NCBI GenBank assembly: GCA_009995225.1
Contig: JAACPW010000001.1
Span: 124,001 to 188,000 of the forward strand
Direction of reading: 5' to 3'
DNA: 64,000 nucleotides
Source of the DNA: Sphingomonadales bacterium
GTDB taxonomy: Bacteria; Pseudomonadota; Alphaproteobacteria; Sphingomonadales; Sphingomonadaceae
Positions within the stretch are counted from its first letter, which is position 1, and every line of letters starts with the position of its first letter. The translations under genes and the position numbers were made by a program. Below, one piece after another: positions 26,618 to 35,688 of this stretch. The notes beneath the pieces were generated by a model. That model saw only the letters and a list, made by a program, of their open reading frames with translations, did not search any database and was not told the DNA's origin.

Positions 26618-27475
26618 ATGGATGGCAACACTGCCTGCTGCTGGCTGATGGTCAACCCTTCGAGCGGAAGCAATGACGACAGCTCGACCGAAATGATCGT
26701 CGCCGCGTTGACAACGCGCGGCTGGACGGTGGACCGGGTCATTGCCTTTCCCGATGATCCCCTGCCCACGGGCGCCGCGCTGGATGCGGCAGGTGCGGCG
26801 ATGATGGTCATCTACACCGGCGATGGCAGCATGAACGCGGCGATTAGCCATTTGGAAGGATGGGGTGGGCAGGTTCTGGTGCTGCCGGGGGGGACGATGA
26901 ACCTGCTGCCCTTGCGGCTGCACCGATCCATCAATGTCGGCACCATTCTTGATGTCGTGGCAGGCGGAGGGTCGCGCCCGGTGCGTCCCCATTGCGTGCG
27001 GTGTGATGCAGGCATTGCCCTGGCAGGATTGCTCGTCGGGCCCGGAACCGCGTGGAGCCGCGTGCGTGAATCGATGCGCAAGCTCGATCTGGCCGACATG
27101 GCCAAGGAAACGGTCGACGCGATCCGCACCACCAGCGGCGGCCCCTGCGTGCTTCTGCCGGACAACCGCCTGATGCGCGACGGGGGCTATCCGCTGGTCG
27201 AGCTGACGCCGGGCGAACATGGTGTGCAGATCGATGGGTATTTTGCCGCGGATGCGGCCGATTATGCCGGACAGGCCTGGGCGCTGATGCGACGCCGCTT
27301 TCGCGAAGGCCCACATGACCGGTTGGGGATCGCGGACAGCACCGTCCTGACCACCGCCGATGGCAGCGCCCTTCCCTGTCTGCTCGACGGGGAGCCTGCC
27401 GTATGTGTGTCAGGCTCGCGTTTCGTGGTGGCGCCTTGCGGGGTGGATTTGCTGGCGACGGCGCATGATGCCTGA
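26618..27475 (+). CDS. diacylglycerol/lipid kinase-like protein
   Basis: 285 aa. The DAGK catalytic fold is recognisable: VNPSSGSN near the N-terminus, YTGDGSMNAAI in place of the usual GGDGTxN, and LVLPGGTMNLL. It likely phosphorylates a lipid or sphingosine-like substrate, which is plausible in a sphingolipid-producing group, but the changed GGDGT leaves activity uncertain. The start is ATG 26618 (or GTG 26615), behind CAGGAG. It overlaps the phosphoesterase gene by 11 bp. Confidence 0.85.
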   Translation: MDGNTACCWLMVNPSSGSNDDSSTEMIVAALTTRGWTVDRVIAFPDDPLPTGAALDAAGAAMMVIYTGDGSMNAAISHLEGWGGQVLVLPGGTMNLLPLRLHRSINVGTILDVVAGGGSRPVRPHCVRCDAGIALAGLLVGPGTAWSRVRESMRKLDLADMAKETVDAIRTTSGGPCVLLPDNRLMRDGGYPLVELTPGEHGVQIDGYFAADAADYAGQAWALMRRRFREGPHDRLGIADSTVLTTADGSALPCLLDGEPAVCVSGSRFVVAPCGVDLLATAHDA

Positions 27476-28325
27476 ACCGCTGCGCCTGTTTCACCTGTCC
27501 GACATCCATTTCGGGTTGGAGGATCACGACGCGCTCGCTTGGGTGCGGCAGGAAATCGCCATGCGGCGGCCTGATGCGGTGGTGATTACCGGCGATCACA
27601 CCATGCGGGCGCGTCACCAGGAATTCGCCGCTGCGACCCGCTGGATCACCGCGCTGGATGCGCCAGTGACCATCAGCATCGGCAACCATGACATGCCCTA
27701 TTTCAACCTGATCGCGCGGTTCTTCAATCCTTATGAGCGGTTCGAAGGGATGAAGTCGTTGGTTGAGCGTGAAATCGATCTGCCCGGCCTGGCGATTGTG
27801 CCGCTCAAGACGGTGCGGCGCTGGCAGCCGCGCCTGAACTGGTCGAAAGGCTGGGTGACAAAGCCTGCGCTTGACAGATGTCTGACGGCGCTGGACCGGC
27901 TGCCTGCCGGGACACAGGCGCTGGTGGCGGTGCACCACCCCCTGCGCGAGGCCGGCACCCAAGGCACGGCGCTGACACGCGGCGGCAATAATGCCTTGCG
28001 TGAATTGGCACGGCGCGGGGTGCTGGGGGTGCTGTCGGGCCACGTCCACGATGCTTTCGACATCGCCGAACCCACGCCCGACGGCCCAGTGCGCATGATT
28101 GGCGCCGGCACTCTGTCGGAACGCACGCGTTCGACCCCGCCGAGTTTCAACGAACTGACATGGGACGGCGCGCAGCTATGTGTCACGGTGCGCAATCTGG
28201 AAAACGTACCGACGCCCGACATGATGATCGACGATGTGCCCGAGGATGCCATGCCGCCGCGCAGCCCTGAAGAGCCGGTCGCACCCGTCCACCGCGTTCC
28301 GCCGGTGGACCCGCCGGTCTATTGA
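27465..28325 (+). CDS. metallophosphoesterase
   Basis: 286 aa calcineurin-like enzyme with the metal ligands in order: LSDIHFG (Asp13, His15), VVITGDH, IGNHDM, VAVHHP and LSGHVHD. Substrate unknown. Its coupling to a DAGK-like kinase suggests a shared lipid or phosphodiester role. The C-terminal 35 residues are Pro-rich. The frame is open upstream inside the kinase gene, but the double ATG at 27465/27468 is the natural start. Confidence 0.93.
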   Translation: MMPEPLRLFHLSDIHFGLEDHDALAWVRQEIAMRRPDAVVITGDHTMRARHQEFAAATRWITALDAPVTISIGNHDMPYFNLIARFFNPYERFEGMKSLVEREIDLPGLAIVPLKTVRRWQPRLNWSKGWVTKPALDRCLTALDRLPAGTQALVAVHHPLREAGTQGTALTRGGNNALRELARRGVLGVLSGHVHDAFDIAEPTPDGPVRMIGAGTLSERTRSTPPSFNELTWDGAQLCVTVRNLENVPTPDMMIDDVPEDAMPPRSPEEPVAPVHRVPPVDPPVY

Positions 28326-28350
28326 TCGGCGCGGGCGAGCGGCTCAAACA

Positions 28351-28385
28351 AAAAGGGCGGCACCCTTGCGGGGCCGCCCTTTTTT
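28351..28385. terminator. bidirectional Rho-independent terminator
   Basis: GGGCGGC and GCCGCCC arms with an 11-base loop are flanked by an A run on the left and a T run on the right. It serves both the phosphoesterase gene (+) and rpsI (-), which converge here. Confidence 0.9.
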
Positions 28386-28405
28386 CGTAACCCTTGCGGG
28401 GAAAC

Positions 28406-28933
28406 TTAACGCTTCGAGAACTGGAAGCTGCGGCGGGCCTTGGCCTTGCCGTACTTCTTGCGTTCCACCACGCGGCTGTCGCGGGTGAGGAAGCCTTCAG
28501 CCTTCACGGCCGAGCGCAGTTCCGGTTCGTACTTGGTCAACGCCTGAGCGATGCCATGCTTCACGGCGCCTGCCTGGCCCGACAGACCGCCGCCGCGCAC
28601 GGTGCAGATCACGTCGTACTGGCCTGAGCGGTCAGTGATGGTGAAGGGCTGGTTGATCACCAGACGCAGGGTCGGACGCGCGAAATAGGTTTCCTGATCG
28701 CGGCCATTGATCGTGATCTTGCCGGTGCCGGGCTTGACCCAGACGCGGGCCACGGCATCCTTGCGGCGGCCGGTGGCGTAGGAACGGCCCTGCTTGTCGA
28801 CCTCACGGTCACGCAGCGGGGCGGTGACGCGGGCGATTTCAGCAGCGTCACCCTGAGGGGCGTTGCCGGCAATGTCCTTCAGATCGGCGAGATCCGAAAC
28901 CGTGGTGGTTTCGCCAGAGTTTTCAGCAGCCAT
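28406..28933 (-). CDS. rpsI: 30S ribosomal protein S9 (uS9)
   Basis: 175 aa. An N-terminal extension of about 45 residues precedes the S9 core beginning [16 protein letters not shown] and ending in the conserved [15 protein letters not shown] tail that reaches into the ribosomal P site. Its ATG overlaps the rplM stop by one base (TAATG). Confidence 0.98.
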   Translation of the reverse strand: MAAENSGETTTVSDLADLKDIAGNAPQGDAAEIARVTAPLRDREVDKQGRSYATGRRKDAVARVWVKPGTGKITINGRDQETYFARPTLRLVINQPFTITDRSGQYDVICTVRGGGLSGQAGAVKHGIAQALTKYEPELRSAVKAEGFLTRDSRVVERKKYGKAKARRSFQFSKR

Positions 28934-29412
28934 TATGCAACGACCTTGTTCTTGCGGTTCATGGAAGCAACATCCAGCACGGTCGGCTTCTGGCCATCAT
29001 GCGGATGCTCGGTACCGACATAGAGGTGCAGCGCACGCATCTGATCACGGCCCAGCGGGCCGCGCGGAATCATGCGTTCAACAGCCTTTTCCAGCACGCG
29101 CTCGGGGAAACGACCGCCCAGCACCTTGTCAGGGGTGGTTTCCTTGATGCCGCCGGGGTGACCGGTGTGCTTGTAATAGATCTTGTTGCCCATCTTGTTG
29201 CCGGTGAACTTCACCTTCTCAACATTGATGACGATCACATGATCGCCGCAATCGACGTGCGGGGTGTAGATCGGCTTGGTCTTGCCGCGCAAAATATTGG
29301 CGATGATCGAGGCGAGACGACCGACAACGAGGCCGTCGGCATCGATGATGTGCCAGTTCTTCTCGACCTCGGCCGGTTTGATCGACCGGGTCTGCTTGCT
29401 CAGTGCCTTCAT
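28933..29412 (-). CDS. rplM: 50S ribosomal protein L13 (uL13)
   Basis: 159 aa, with [16 protein letters not shown] and GHPGGIKE as family motifs. The open frame begins earlier, but [15 protein letters not shown] at 29412 is the conserved start. First gene of the rplM-rpsI operon. Confidence 0.98.
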   Translation of the reverse strand: MKALSKQTRSIKPAEVEKNWHIIDADGLVVGRLASIIANILRGKTKPIYTPHVDCGDHVIVINVEKVKFTGNKMGNKIYYKHTGHPGGIKETTPDKVLGGRFPERVLEKAVERMIPRGPLGRDQMRALHLYVGTEHPHDGQKPTVLDVASMNRKNKVVA

Positions 29413-29558
29413 GGCATGTGTCCTTGGTTCGAAACTGTCCTGCCGGAAAACATCTGGCAAGAATCACCTCCACCGATCACGGACCGGAGAAGGAAGTGGG
29501 GCGCAAATGTCGCCGACCCCCATGAAAGTCAAGCAAAAGCGCGGTTTGTGGATAGGGT

Positions 29559-29584
29559 AAAATAATACCGCATCATTTTTGCGG
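29559..29584 (-). terminator. possible terminator of ctaA
   Basis: On the minus strand CCGCA and TGCGG form a short hairpin followed by TATTATTTT, 30 bp after the ctaA stop. The stem is only 5 bp, so it is weak. Confidence 0.45.
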
Positions 29585-29613
29585 CACGGCTTGCCTGCCT
29601 TGCGGCGGAGACT

Positions 29614-30681
29614 TCAGCGCCTTGCAAGCCCATGCGTGTGCATGGCCCAGACCGTCGCCACCACGGTCAACGCGCCGACCAACTGGTGTGCTGCGGCGAT
29701 CCACAGGGACACCCCGCTCATGACGGTGGCGATCCCCAGCAGCACCATCGTTCCGATCGCGGCATTCACGGCAATGCTGGCGAAGCGATCGGTCTTGCGC
29801 ACGCTGCGGGCCAGCCAAACCAGCGCCGCGACCGCGACCCACGCCCACCAGCGGTGCAGGAAGTGGAGCAGGAAGGGATCGTGCGTGATCGTCCAGACTA
29901 CGCCTTGTGCCCAGTCCGTCTCGGGCACCAGACGCCCGTTCATCAGCGGCCAATCGTTAGCGGAATGGCCGGCATTGAGGCCCGCCACCCAGGCGCCCAG
30001 CAACAGCTGCACAAACAGCACCCCCGCCACGATCCCAGCGCCCAGCGTCAGCGGGGCAGGGCGTGCAGCGGGATCGCGGGCTTGCCGCCGCAGGTCGCGG
30101 GTCGTCCATACCAGTCCGCCCAGCAGGAACAGCGCGGTCAGCAGGTGTGCCGAAAGGCGGAAGTGACTGACATCGGTGAGGTCAGTCTCGCCCACGCCCG
30201 ACGACACCATATACCACCCCAGCGCCCCCTGCCCGAGGATCAGTGTGAACATGGCCGCGAGCCGCCAGATGTAACCCTCCGGGATCGCACGGCGCGCCGC
30301 GAACACGATCAGCGGCAGCAGAAACGCCAGCCCGATCACCCGGCCAAGGATACGGTGGAACCATTCCCAGAAAAAGATGAACTTGAACGCGGCCAGATCC
30401 ATGCCCGCCGGGCCGCTCTCAATCTGGTATTCGGCGGTTGCCTGATATTTGACGAATTCGGCCAGCCACGCCGCCTCGGTCAGGGGCGGGAGAATACCGC
30501 TGACGACATTCCATTCGGTGATCGAAAGGCCGCTTTCGGTCAGCCGCGTGATGCCGCCGACCACGACGATCCCGACCACCAGCAACGCGACAACCTCCAG
30601 CCAGCGGGCAATCGCCAGCGGCCGGGCGCGGGTTTGCGGTGCGGGCTGGAACAGGTTCGACACGGAGGCGGATGTGGCCAT
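29614..30681 (-). CDS. ctaA: heme A synthase (COX15/CtaA)
   Basis: 355 aa inner-membrane protein with about eight helices that converts heme O to heme A for cytochrome oxidase. Heme-ligand His lie in FWEWFHRILGR, SHFRLSAHL, LHFLHRWWAW and AAHQLVGAL; GGITRLTESGLSITEW is the N-terminal signature. The open frame runs 77 codons further, but MATSASVSNLFQPAP at 30681 is the likely start. Confidence 0.95.
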   Translation of the reverse strand: MATSASVSNLFQPAPQTRARPLAIARWLEVVALLVVGIVVVGGITRLTESGLSITEWNVVSGILPPLTEAAWLAEFVKYQATAEYQIESGPAGMDLAAFKFIFFWEWFHRILGRVIGLAFLLPLIVFAARRAIPEGYIWRLAAMFTLILGQGALGWYMVSSGVGETDLTDVSHFRLSAHLLTALFLLGGLVWTTRDLRRQARDPAARPAPLTLGAGIVAGVLFVQLLLGAWVAGLNAGHSANDWPLMNGRLVPETDWAQGVVWTITHDPFLLHFLHRWWAWVAVAALVWLARSVRKTDRFASIAVNAAIGTMVLLGIATVMSGVSLWIAAAHQLVGALTVVATVWAMHTHGLARR

Positions 30682-30782
30682 AGCGGTTGGACCTTTGTGC
30701 TTCGCCGCCGCCGGTTGCAAGCCTGTTTGCCGCAAGGCCGGATGCGGAGCGCGCAAGTTACGCAGACGCAGCAGGCTTGCAA

Positions 30783-30805
30783 GATGTAACAACATAACAT
30801 ACATC
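30783..30805. promoter_or_regulatory. palindrome-armed AT-rich site, possible Zur-type operator
   Basis: GATGTA and TACATC are perfect 6-bp arms around an 11-bp A/T-rich core (ACAACATAACA). It lies 12 bp upstream of the MerC-domain gene in a GC-rich region. The look resembles Zur/Fur-class sites, but the core is not symmetric. Confidence 0.35.
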
Positions 30806-30816
30806 ATCGGCAGATC

Positions 30817-31206
30817 ATGCCTCATAACGCTCTTCCTCCTGCGAGTCGGACCTCGCTTCGCCGACGGCTCGATCAGTTGGGAATCGGGCTGGCGGGCTTG
30901 TGTGCGGTGCATTGTCTTGCAACCTTGCTGCTGGTTTCGGCACTGGGCCTAGGCGGGCATTTCCTGCTGGAAGAAAACATCCACCGCATCGGGCTGGCAC
31001 TGGCTTTACTGGCAGCGGGCGGTGCGATCGGCTGGGGCTATATGCGCCACGGCCGGCTGCTCCCGTTTGTGGTGGCGCTGGCGGGTCTGGCACTGATGGC
31101 GGCGGCATTGGTGGTGCCGCATGGGCCGAACGAATTCGTGTTGACCCTGATTGGTGTGGTGCTGGTTTCGGCCGGGCACCTGCTCAACCTGCGCGCTGCG
31201 GGCTGA
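30817..31206 (+). CDS. MerC-domain membrane protein
   Basis: 129 aa with about four transmembrane helices. CAVHC in the first helix (LAGLCAVHCLATLLLV) is the metal-binding motif of the MerC family, and GHLLN near the end adds a His. Stand-alone MerC proteins in non-mercury contexts may handle zinc or another soft metal. No mer genes are nearby. A palindrome-armed site lies just upstream. Confidence 0.85.
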   Translation: MPHNALPPASRTSLRRRLDQLGIGLAGLCAVHCLATLLLVSALGLGGHFLLEENIHRIGLALALLAAGGAIGWGYMRHGRLLPFVVALAGLALMAAALVVPHGPNEFVLTLIGVVLVSAGHLLNLRAAG

Positions 31207-31262
31207 GCCCCGCCCCGAACGCGAGGCCAAAACTCACAGTTGCAGCCTCGGCCTGAGCGCTT

Positions 31263-32252
31263 ATGTCCGCTCCCATGACCAAAAGCATTACCCTGAATGG
31301 CGCGCCTCACCGCTCCGCCGCCGTCACCATCGCTGACCTCGTGCGCGAATTGGACCTGGTGCCCGAGAAGGTCGCTGTGGAGAGGAACGGCGAAATCGTG
31401 CCGCGCTCAACCTTGGCTGAGGCGGCGCTGGCCGACGGCGACCGGCTCGAGATCGTGCATTTCGTTGGCGGAGGCGATCATCAGGCGGAGACCTGGACGG
31501 TCGCAGGCCGCACCTTCACCTCGCGGCTGATCGTGGGCACGGGCAAGTATAAGAGCTTTGAGCAGAACGCAGCCGCCGTGGAAGCGAGCGGTGCGGACAT
31601 CGTCACGGTCGCGGTGCGGCGCGTGAATGTCAGCGATCCCAAGGCGCCGATGCTGACCGACTTCATCGACCCCAAGAAAATCACCTACCTGCCCAACACC
31701 GCCGGCTGCTTCACCGGCGAGGACGCCGTGCGCACCCTGCGGCTGGCGCGCGAGGCCGGGGGCTGGGATCTGGTCAAGCTGGAAGTGCTGGGCGAGGCGC
31801 GCACGCTTTATCCCGACATGCGCGAAACGCTGAAGGCGACCGAGGTGTTGGCCAAGGAAGGCTTCCTGCCGATGGTGTACTGCGCCGATGATCCGATTGC
31901 GGCGAAGCAGCTTGAGGACGCCGGTGCGGTGGCGATCATGCCGCTGGGCGCGCCGATCGGATCGGGGCTGGGCATCCAGAACCGGGTGATGATCCGCCTG
32001 ATCGTCGAGGGCGCCAAGGTGCCGGTGCTGGTCGATGCCGGCGTCGGCACCGCGTCCGACGCCGCGGTCGGCATGGAACTGGGGTGCGATGGCATCCTGA
32101 TGAACACCGCCATCGCCGAAGCCAAGGACCCGATCCGCATGGCCCGCGCGATGAAACTGGCGGTCGAGGCGGGGCGCGAAGCCTACCTGGCGGGCCGGAT
32201 GGCGCGGCGGATGTATGCCGACCCCTCCTCGCCGCTGGCGGGCCTGATCTAG
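31263..32252 (+). CDS. thiG: fused sulfur carrier ThiS - thiazole synthase ThiG
   Basis: 329 aa. Residues 6-71 are a ThiS ubiquitin-like domain ending VHFVGGG; residues 76-325 are ThiG, which builds the thiazole phosphate of thiamine. The ThiG Schiff-base Lys is Lys95 in VGTGKYKSF, and [10 protein letters not shown] and [14 protein letters not shown] bind phosphate. In separate ThiS the diglycine must be a free C-terminus for thiocarboxylate formation; here it is internal, so either cleavage occurs or another sulfur route is used. ATG 31263 or 31275 (MTKSITL). No TPP riboswitch is visible upstream and no other thi gene is adjacent. Confidence 0.95.
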   Translation: MSAPMTKSITLNGAPHRSAAVTIADLVRELDLVPEKVAVERNGEIVPRSTLAEAALADGDRLEIVHFVGGGDHQAETWTVAGRTFTSRLIVGTGKYKSFEQNAAAVEASGADIVTVAVRRVNVSDPKAPMLTDFIDPKKITYLPNTAGCFTGEDAVRTLRLAREAGGWDLVKLEVLGEARTLYPDMRETLKATEVLAKEGFLPMVYCADDPIAAKQLEDAGAVAIMPLGAPIGSGLGIQNRVMIRLIVEGAKVPVLVDAGVGTASDAAVGMELGCDGILMNTAIAEAKDPIRMARAMKLAVEAGREAYLAGRMARRMYADPSSPLAGLI

Positions 32253-32320
32253 GTTAAATCTACATAATCTTAAATTAACCATGCTGTGCGACGTTCTCCT
32301 TGTCGAAGGAGACATGCGCC

Positions 32321-32833
32321 ATGATGATGCCGATTGCCGAAATGCGGGAGTTTGCCGGGTTCGCACCCGCAGAACAGCGTTACATCAAGCGCAGCCTTGA
32401 TATCGGCCTTGCCCGGACCGATGCGTTCCGTCGCTGGGGCCGTAGCGAAGCTGAGAACACCGCGATTCGCCGCCAGTATGTTGCCTATCAGGATCTGAAG
32501 CCCCTGCGCGCGCTGATCCCGCTGGATGGCACACCTTTCGAGGTCGAACGCTTTCTGGGCAAGCTGGTGCGTCTGGCGGCGTTCGATCTGGAACAGGAAC
32601 GGCTGGGAAGCTTTTCCGCTTTCCGCTTTCTCTATGAGCGCCTGCTCGGGGCAAAGGCGCGGCCGTGGCTGCCCGCCGCCTTCTGCGCCGCCAGCGCGCT
32701 GCCGAGCATCGCCCCGCAACGCCGCAAAGTCCTGCTGCAATCCCTGTCCGAAGCCGCCGCCACGGCGCCCGGCTGGTCGGAGCGCGAGCCGGTGTTCCTG
32801 CCCGAATATGTGGACGACTTCGAAGCGGCCTAA
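32321..32833 (+). CDS. hypothetical protein
   Basis: 170 aa, soluble, rich in Arg, Ala and Leu, mostly helical by composition. It has segments such as RYIKRSLDIGLARTDAFRRW and WLPAAFCAASALPS. I do not recognise a family. AAGGAG at 32306-32311 fixes the start at the ATG triplet at 32321. The upstream 68 bp are unusually A/T-rich with GGTTAA and TTAACC in inverted orientation (32252-32280). The RHH gene follows after 12 bp. Confidence 0.65.
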   Translation: MMMPIAEMREFAGFAPAEQRYIKRSLDIGLARTDAFRRWGRSEAENTAIRRQYVAYQDLKPLRALIPLDGTPFEVERFLGKLVRLAAFDLEQERLGSFSAFRFLYERLLGAKARPWLPAAFCAASALPSIAPQRRKVLLQSLSEAAATAPGWSEREPVFLPEYVDDFEAA

Positions 32834-32845
32834 TACTGACCGGGG

Positions 32846-33103
32846 ATGGAGACGCCCTCCCCCTATCATCCCCCGGTCAAACGCTCGCTCAGCATCGCGG
32901 GCCACGCCACCTCGATCAGCCTCGAACCGCTGTTCTGGGACATGCTGAAGGCCGCCGCGGCGCGCGAAGGGCTGGCGGTTGCCGCGCTGGTCGCCCGGAT
33001 TGATGCCGAGCGGATCAAGGCCCCGACGCCCCCAGGGTTGGCCAGCGCGATCCGGGTGTGGCTGGTGGTGAACGGGCCACCCGCTCAGTCAGTCGCAGGC
33101 TGA
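32846..33103 (+). CDS. ribbon-helix-helix domain protein (RHH_4 type)
   Basis: 85 aa. KRSLSIAGHATSISLEPLFW followed by DMLKAAAAREGLAVAALVARI matches the RHH_4 layout (strand, helix, turn, helix). Probably DNA-binding, target unknown. Its 3' end overlaps the convergent gene by 19 bp. Confidence 0.8.
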   Translation: METPSPYHPPVKRSLSIAGHATSISLEPLFWDMLKAAAAREGLAVAALVARIDAERIKAPTPPGLASAIRVWLVVNGPPAQSVAG

Positions 33104-34272
33104 AGCCGCACGGCGCGCGCGACATAGCGGCCCGGCTTCAGCGCCAGCCGCACATCATCGCCAGGCGCGACCAGAATGCGGTCTACCGGCACGGCGTCGA
33201 AGGGCTCGCCCTCGGCAAAGACCTCGATCACCCACGCTTCATCGGTGGGACGCAGAGCCGAAGGGATGGGAACGGCCTGCTCCCCTTGCGCGAACCGCCA
33301 CGCTGGGCGGCCATGTATGAAGGCGGCAATCGGATGATCGACATACAAATCGAACCAGCCCTGCTTGTCGGCTGAAGGCGGGGCGAGTCTGACCGAGTCC
33401 GAGCTGCCGCGACAATAGGTTTGCTCGATGGTCAGCGGGTCGATCCCGTGATCGCGCTTGAGGCGGGCGGCCATCCATGCGTGATCCCAGCCGTCCTCGC
33501 CCACCACGGCTGCCTCGCGGGCATGGGCATAGCCGACAAGGACGATCAGCTTCTCCTCAGGTGCCATCGCACTCAGGATCGCGGCGAGGTTTTGCGCCTG
33601 CTCGGTCTCGCGGTCGCGGATGTCGATGCGCCAGTCGTCGTCTGGTCCGGGGCGCACGCGATCGGGGTCGTAGACCTGCTCATAGGCGGCAAAGCGATAA
33701 CCGAGCCCCTTGGCCTCGCGCAGCATCGCGCCGAACACTGGCTCGCGGCTGTACCAGCCGAGATTCTGGGTCACATAGGGAAGCCCGGCATGAATATCGA
33801 CGGGGTCTGCGCCCGCCCCGGCATTGTTTGCGAAGGTCTCTGCTGCCAGCACGGTGAAGCCGAGCGGACGCAGAGCGGCGATCACCTTGCGGCTGAAGTA
33901 GCGGTGCAGCGTGACCGTGTGGCTTTCGTTGATGATGACCACCCGGTGCCTGCTGGCCTCATCGACGATCCGCGCCAGCACCTCGGCTTCGCCAGTCACT
34001 GTCTGAGCATCGGGCGCACAAGGTGCGGGAGCATACTCGTTGTCGGACTGCGCGGACAAATCCTCGCGGCCTAGCATCGAATAGGCCTGAGAGAGCGGCT
34101 CGCGTTGCGGATCAATCGCCCGCGGGTCGCCATAAACGAAGGCCTGCCCGGTTGCCTCCGCGCTGATCGGTGGCCCTGCGACACGCAATTCCACTGACGG
34201 CGCAGATTGTTCCTGCGCGTGAAGTCCGCCCGCCATCGCGACCAAAGCCGCCAGCAGGACGGGCCGCCGCAT
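33085..34272 (-). CDS. exported ChaN/Tiki-fold protein
   Basis: 395 aa. A signal peptide (RRPVLLAALVAMAGGLHAQ) precedes a domain with VVIINESHTVTLHRYFSRKV, matching the ESH...R motif of the EreA/ChaN/TIKI superfamily, and later VLVGYAHAREA with a conserved His. The C-terminal 100 residues look beta-rich. Hydrolase or heme-binding activity is possible; neither can be decided. The true ATG is at 34272, overlapping the murA stop by one base (TGATG). Confidence 0.75.
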   Translation of the reverse strand: MRRPVLLAALVAMAGGLHAQEQSAPSVELRVAGPPISAEATGQAFVYGDPRAIDPQREPLSQAYSMLGREDLSAQSDNEYAPAPCAPDAQTVTGEAEVLARIVDEASRHRVVIINESHTVTLHRYFSRKVIAALRPLGFTVLAAETFANNAGAGADPVDIHAGLPYVTQNLGWYSREPVFGAMLREAKGLGYRFAAYEQVYDPDRVRPGPDDDWRIDIRDRETEQAQNLAAILSAMAPEEKLIVLVGYAHAREAAVVGEDGWDHAWMAARLKRDHGIDPLTIEQTYCRGSSDSVRLAPPSADKQGWFDLYVDHPIAAFIHGRPAWRFAQGEQAVPIPSALRPTDEAWVIEVFAEGEPFDAVPVDRILVAPGDDVRLALKPGRYVARAVRLQPATD

Positions 34273-35552
34273 CAATCATCCACCCGTTCGATATCCGCAC
34301 CAACCAACTGCAACTTCTCCTCAAGCCGCTCATAGCCGCGATCCAGGTGATAGAGCCGCCGCACGGTCGTCTCGCCCTCGGCGGCCAGCGCGGCGATAAC
34401 CAGGCTCATCGAGGCGCGCAGATCGGTCGCCATGACCTCCGCGCCGGTCAGGTGCTGCGCGCCCTTGACGATCGCGGTTCGCCCTTCGGTGGTTATGTCC
34501 GCGCCCATCCGCGCGAGTTCGGGAACGTGCATGAAGCGGTTCTCGAAGATCGTTTCCTTCAGCACGCTCGCGCCTTCGGCCTTGCACAGCAGTGCCATCA
34601 GCTGCGCCTGCATGTCGGTGGCAAGACCGGGGTAGGGCGCGGTGGTGAGGTTGGTCGCCTTCAGCGCGCCGTTCGCGCGCACGTTCACGCCCTTGGCGTC
34701 CCAATCGACGTGAATGCCGATCGCTTGCAGCGCATGGATCGTCGCCATCATGTCATCGGCCTTGGCGCCTTCCAGGCGCACCTCGCCCCCGGTGATCGCC
34801 GCAGCGCAGGCATAGGAGCCCGCTTCAATTCGGTCGGGCATGACGCGGTAGGTCGCGCCATGCAGCCGCTTGACCCCATGGATCGTGAGGTTCGACGTGC
34901 CGATGCCCTCGATCTCTGCCCCCATCGCGGCGAGCATGTTGCACAGATCGACGATCTCGGGCTCGCGCGCGGCGTTGAACAGGCGGCTGGTGCCGTTCGC
35001 CAGCACCGCGGCCATAAGCGCGTTTTCGGTCGCGCCGACGCTGACCACCGGGAAATCGAAGTCGCCGCCCGGCATCCCGCCATCGGGCTGGATCGCACGG
35101 ACATAACCCGCAGCCAATTCGATCTTCGCACCGAACGCTTCCAAAGCCTTGAGGTGCAGGTCGATCGGGCGGTTCCCGATGGCGCAGCCGCCGGGCATCG
35201 ACACCGTCGCCTCGCCGCTGCGCGCCAGCATCGGGCCGAGCACCAGGATCGAAGCGCGCATCTTGCGCACCAGATCATAGGGCGCGACGTTGGAGGTGAT
35301 GCGGGTCGCCTCCATGCTCATCACCCGGCCGAAGTCTTCCGGGCGTGTGCCCTGAATCACGGTGGTGACGCCAAACTGGTTCATCAGGTGCTGAAACCCG
35401 TCGATATCCGCCAGCCGCGGCAGGTTGCGCAGCGTCAGCGGTTCTTCGGTCAGCAACGCGCAGGGGATCAGCGTGAGTGCGGCGTTCTTGGCGCCGGAAA
35501 TGGGGATGGTGCCGGAGAGGCGGTTGCCGCCGCGAATGATGAGTTTGTCCAT
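34272..35552 (-). CDS. murA: UDP-N-acetylglucosamine 1-carboxyvinyltransferase
   Basis: 426 aa. First committed step of peptidoglycan synthesis, adding enolpyruvate from PEP to UDP-GlcNAc. The catalytic, fosfomycin-reactive Cys is in [27 protein letters not shown] at the N-terminus and [19 protein letters not shown] are family motifs. The start is [14 protein letters not shown] at 35552; the frame runs on upstream without homology. Confidence 0.97.
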   Translation of the reverse strand: MDKLIIRGGNRLSGTIPISGAKNAALTLIPCALLTEEPLTLRNLPRLADIDGFQHLMNQFGVTTVIQGTRPEDFGRVMSMEATRITSNVAPYDLVRKMRASILVLGPMLARSGEATVSMPGGCAIGNRPIDLHLKALEAFGAKIELAAGYVRAIQPDGGMPGGDFDFPVVSVGATENALMAAVLANGTSRLFNAAREPEIVDLCNMLAAMGAEIEGIGTSNLTIHGVKRLHGATYRVMPDRIEAGSYACAAAITGGEVRLEGAKADDMMATIHALQAIGIHVDWDAKGVNVRANGALKATNLTTAPYPGLATDMQAQLMALLCKAEGASVLKETIFENRFMHVPELARMGADITTEGRTAIVKGAQHLTGAEVMATDLRASMSLVIAALAAEGETTVRRLYHLDRGYERLEEKLQLVGADIERVDD

Positions 35553-35688
35553 GCCCGCAGCCTTAGCGAAAAGTGCTTTTGGCGCAACACGCGGTGCAGG
35601 CCCTGGATGAATGATTGACCTGTGTTGTGGGGCGGGGCACGGCATCGGCGCATACGAGACAGACGTAATCAGCCATCAAGGGTGACCC

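Noticed and set aside
31207..31262. TPP riboswitch before the ThiS-ThiG fusion
   Set aside because: The gap is only 56 bp and lacks the conserved TPP-box sequences.
32252..32280. TTAA-rich stretch after thiG as a CtrA site
   Set aside because: The TTAA copies are 12 or 17 bases apart, not the seven required for TTAA-N7-TTAA.
34170..35618. 482-codon open frame on the plus strand
   Set aside because: Antisense to murA, no family motif.
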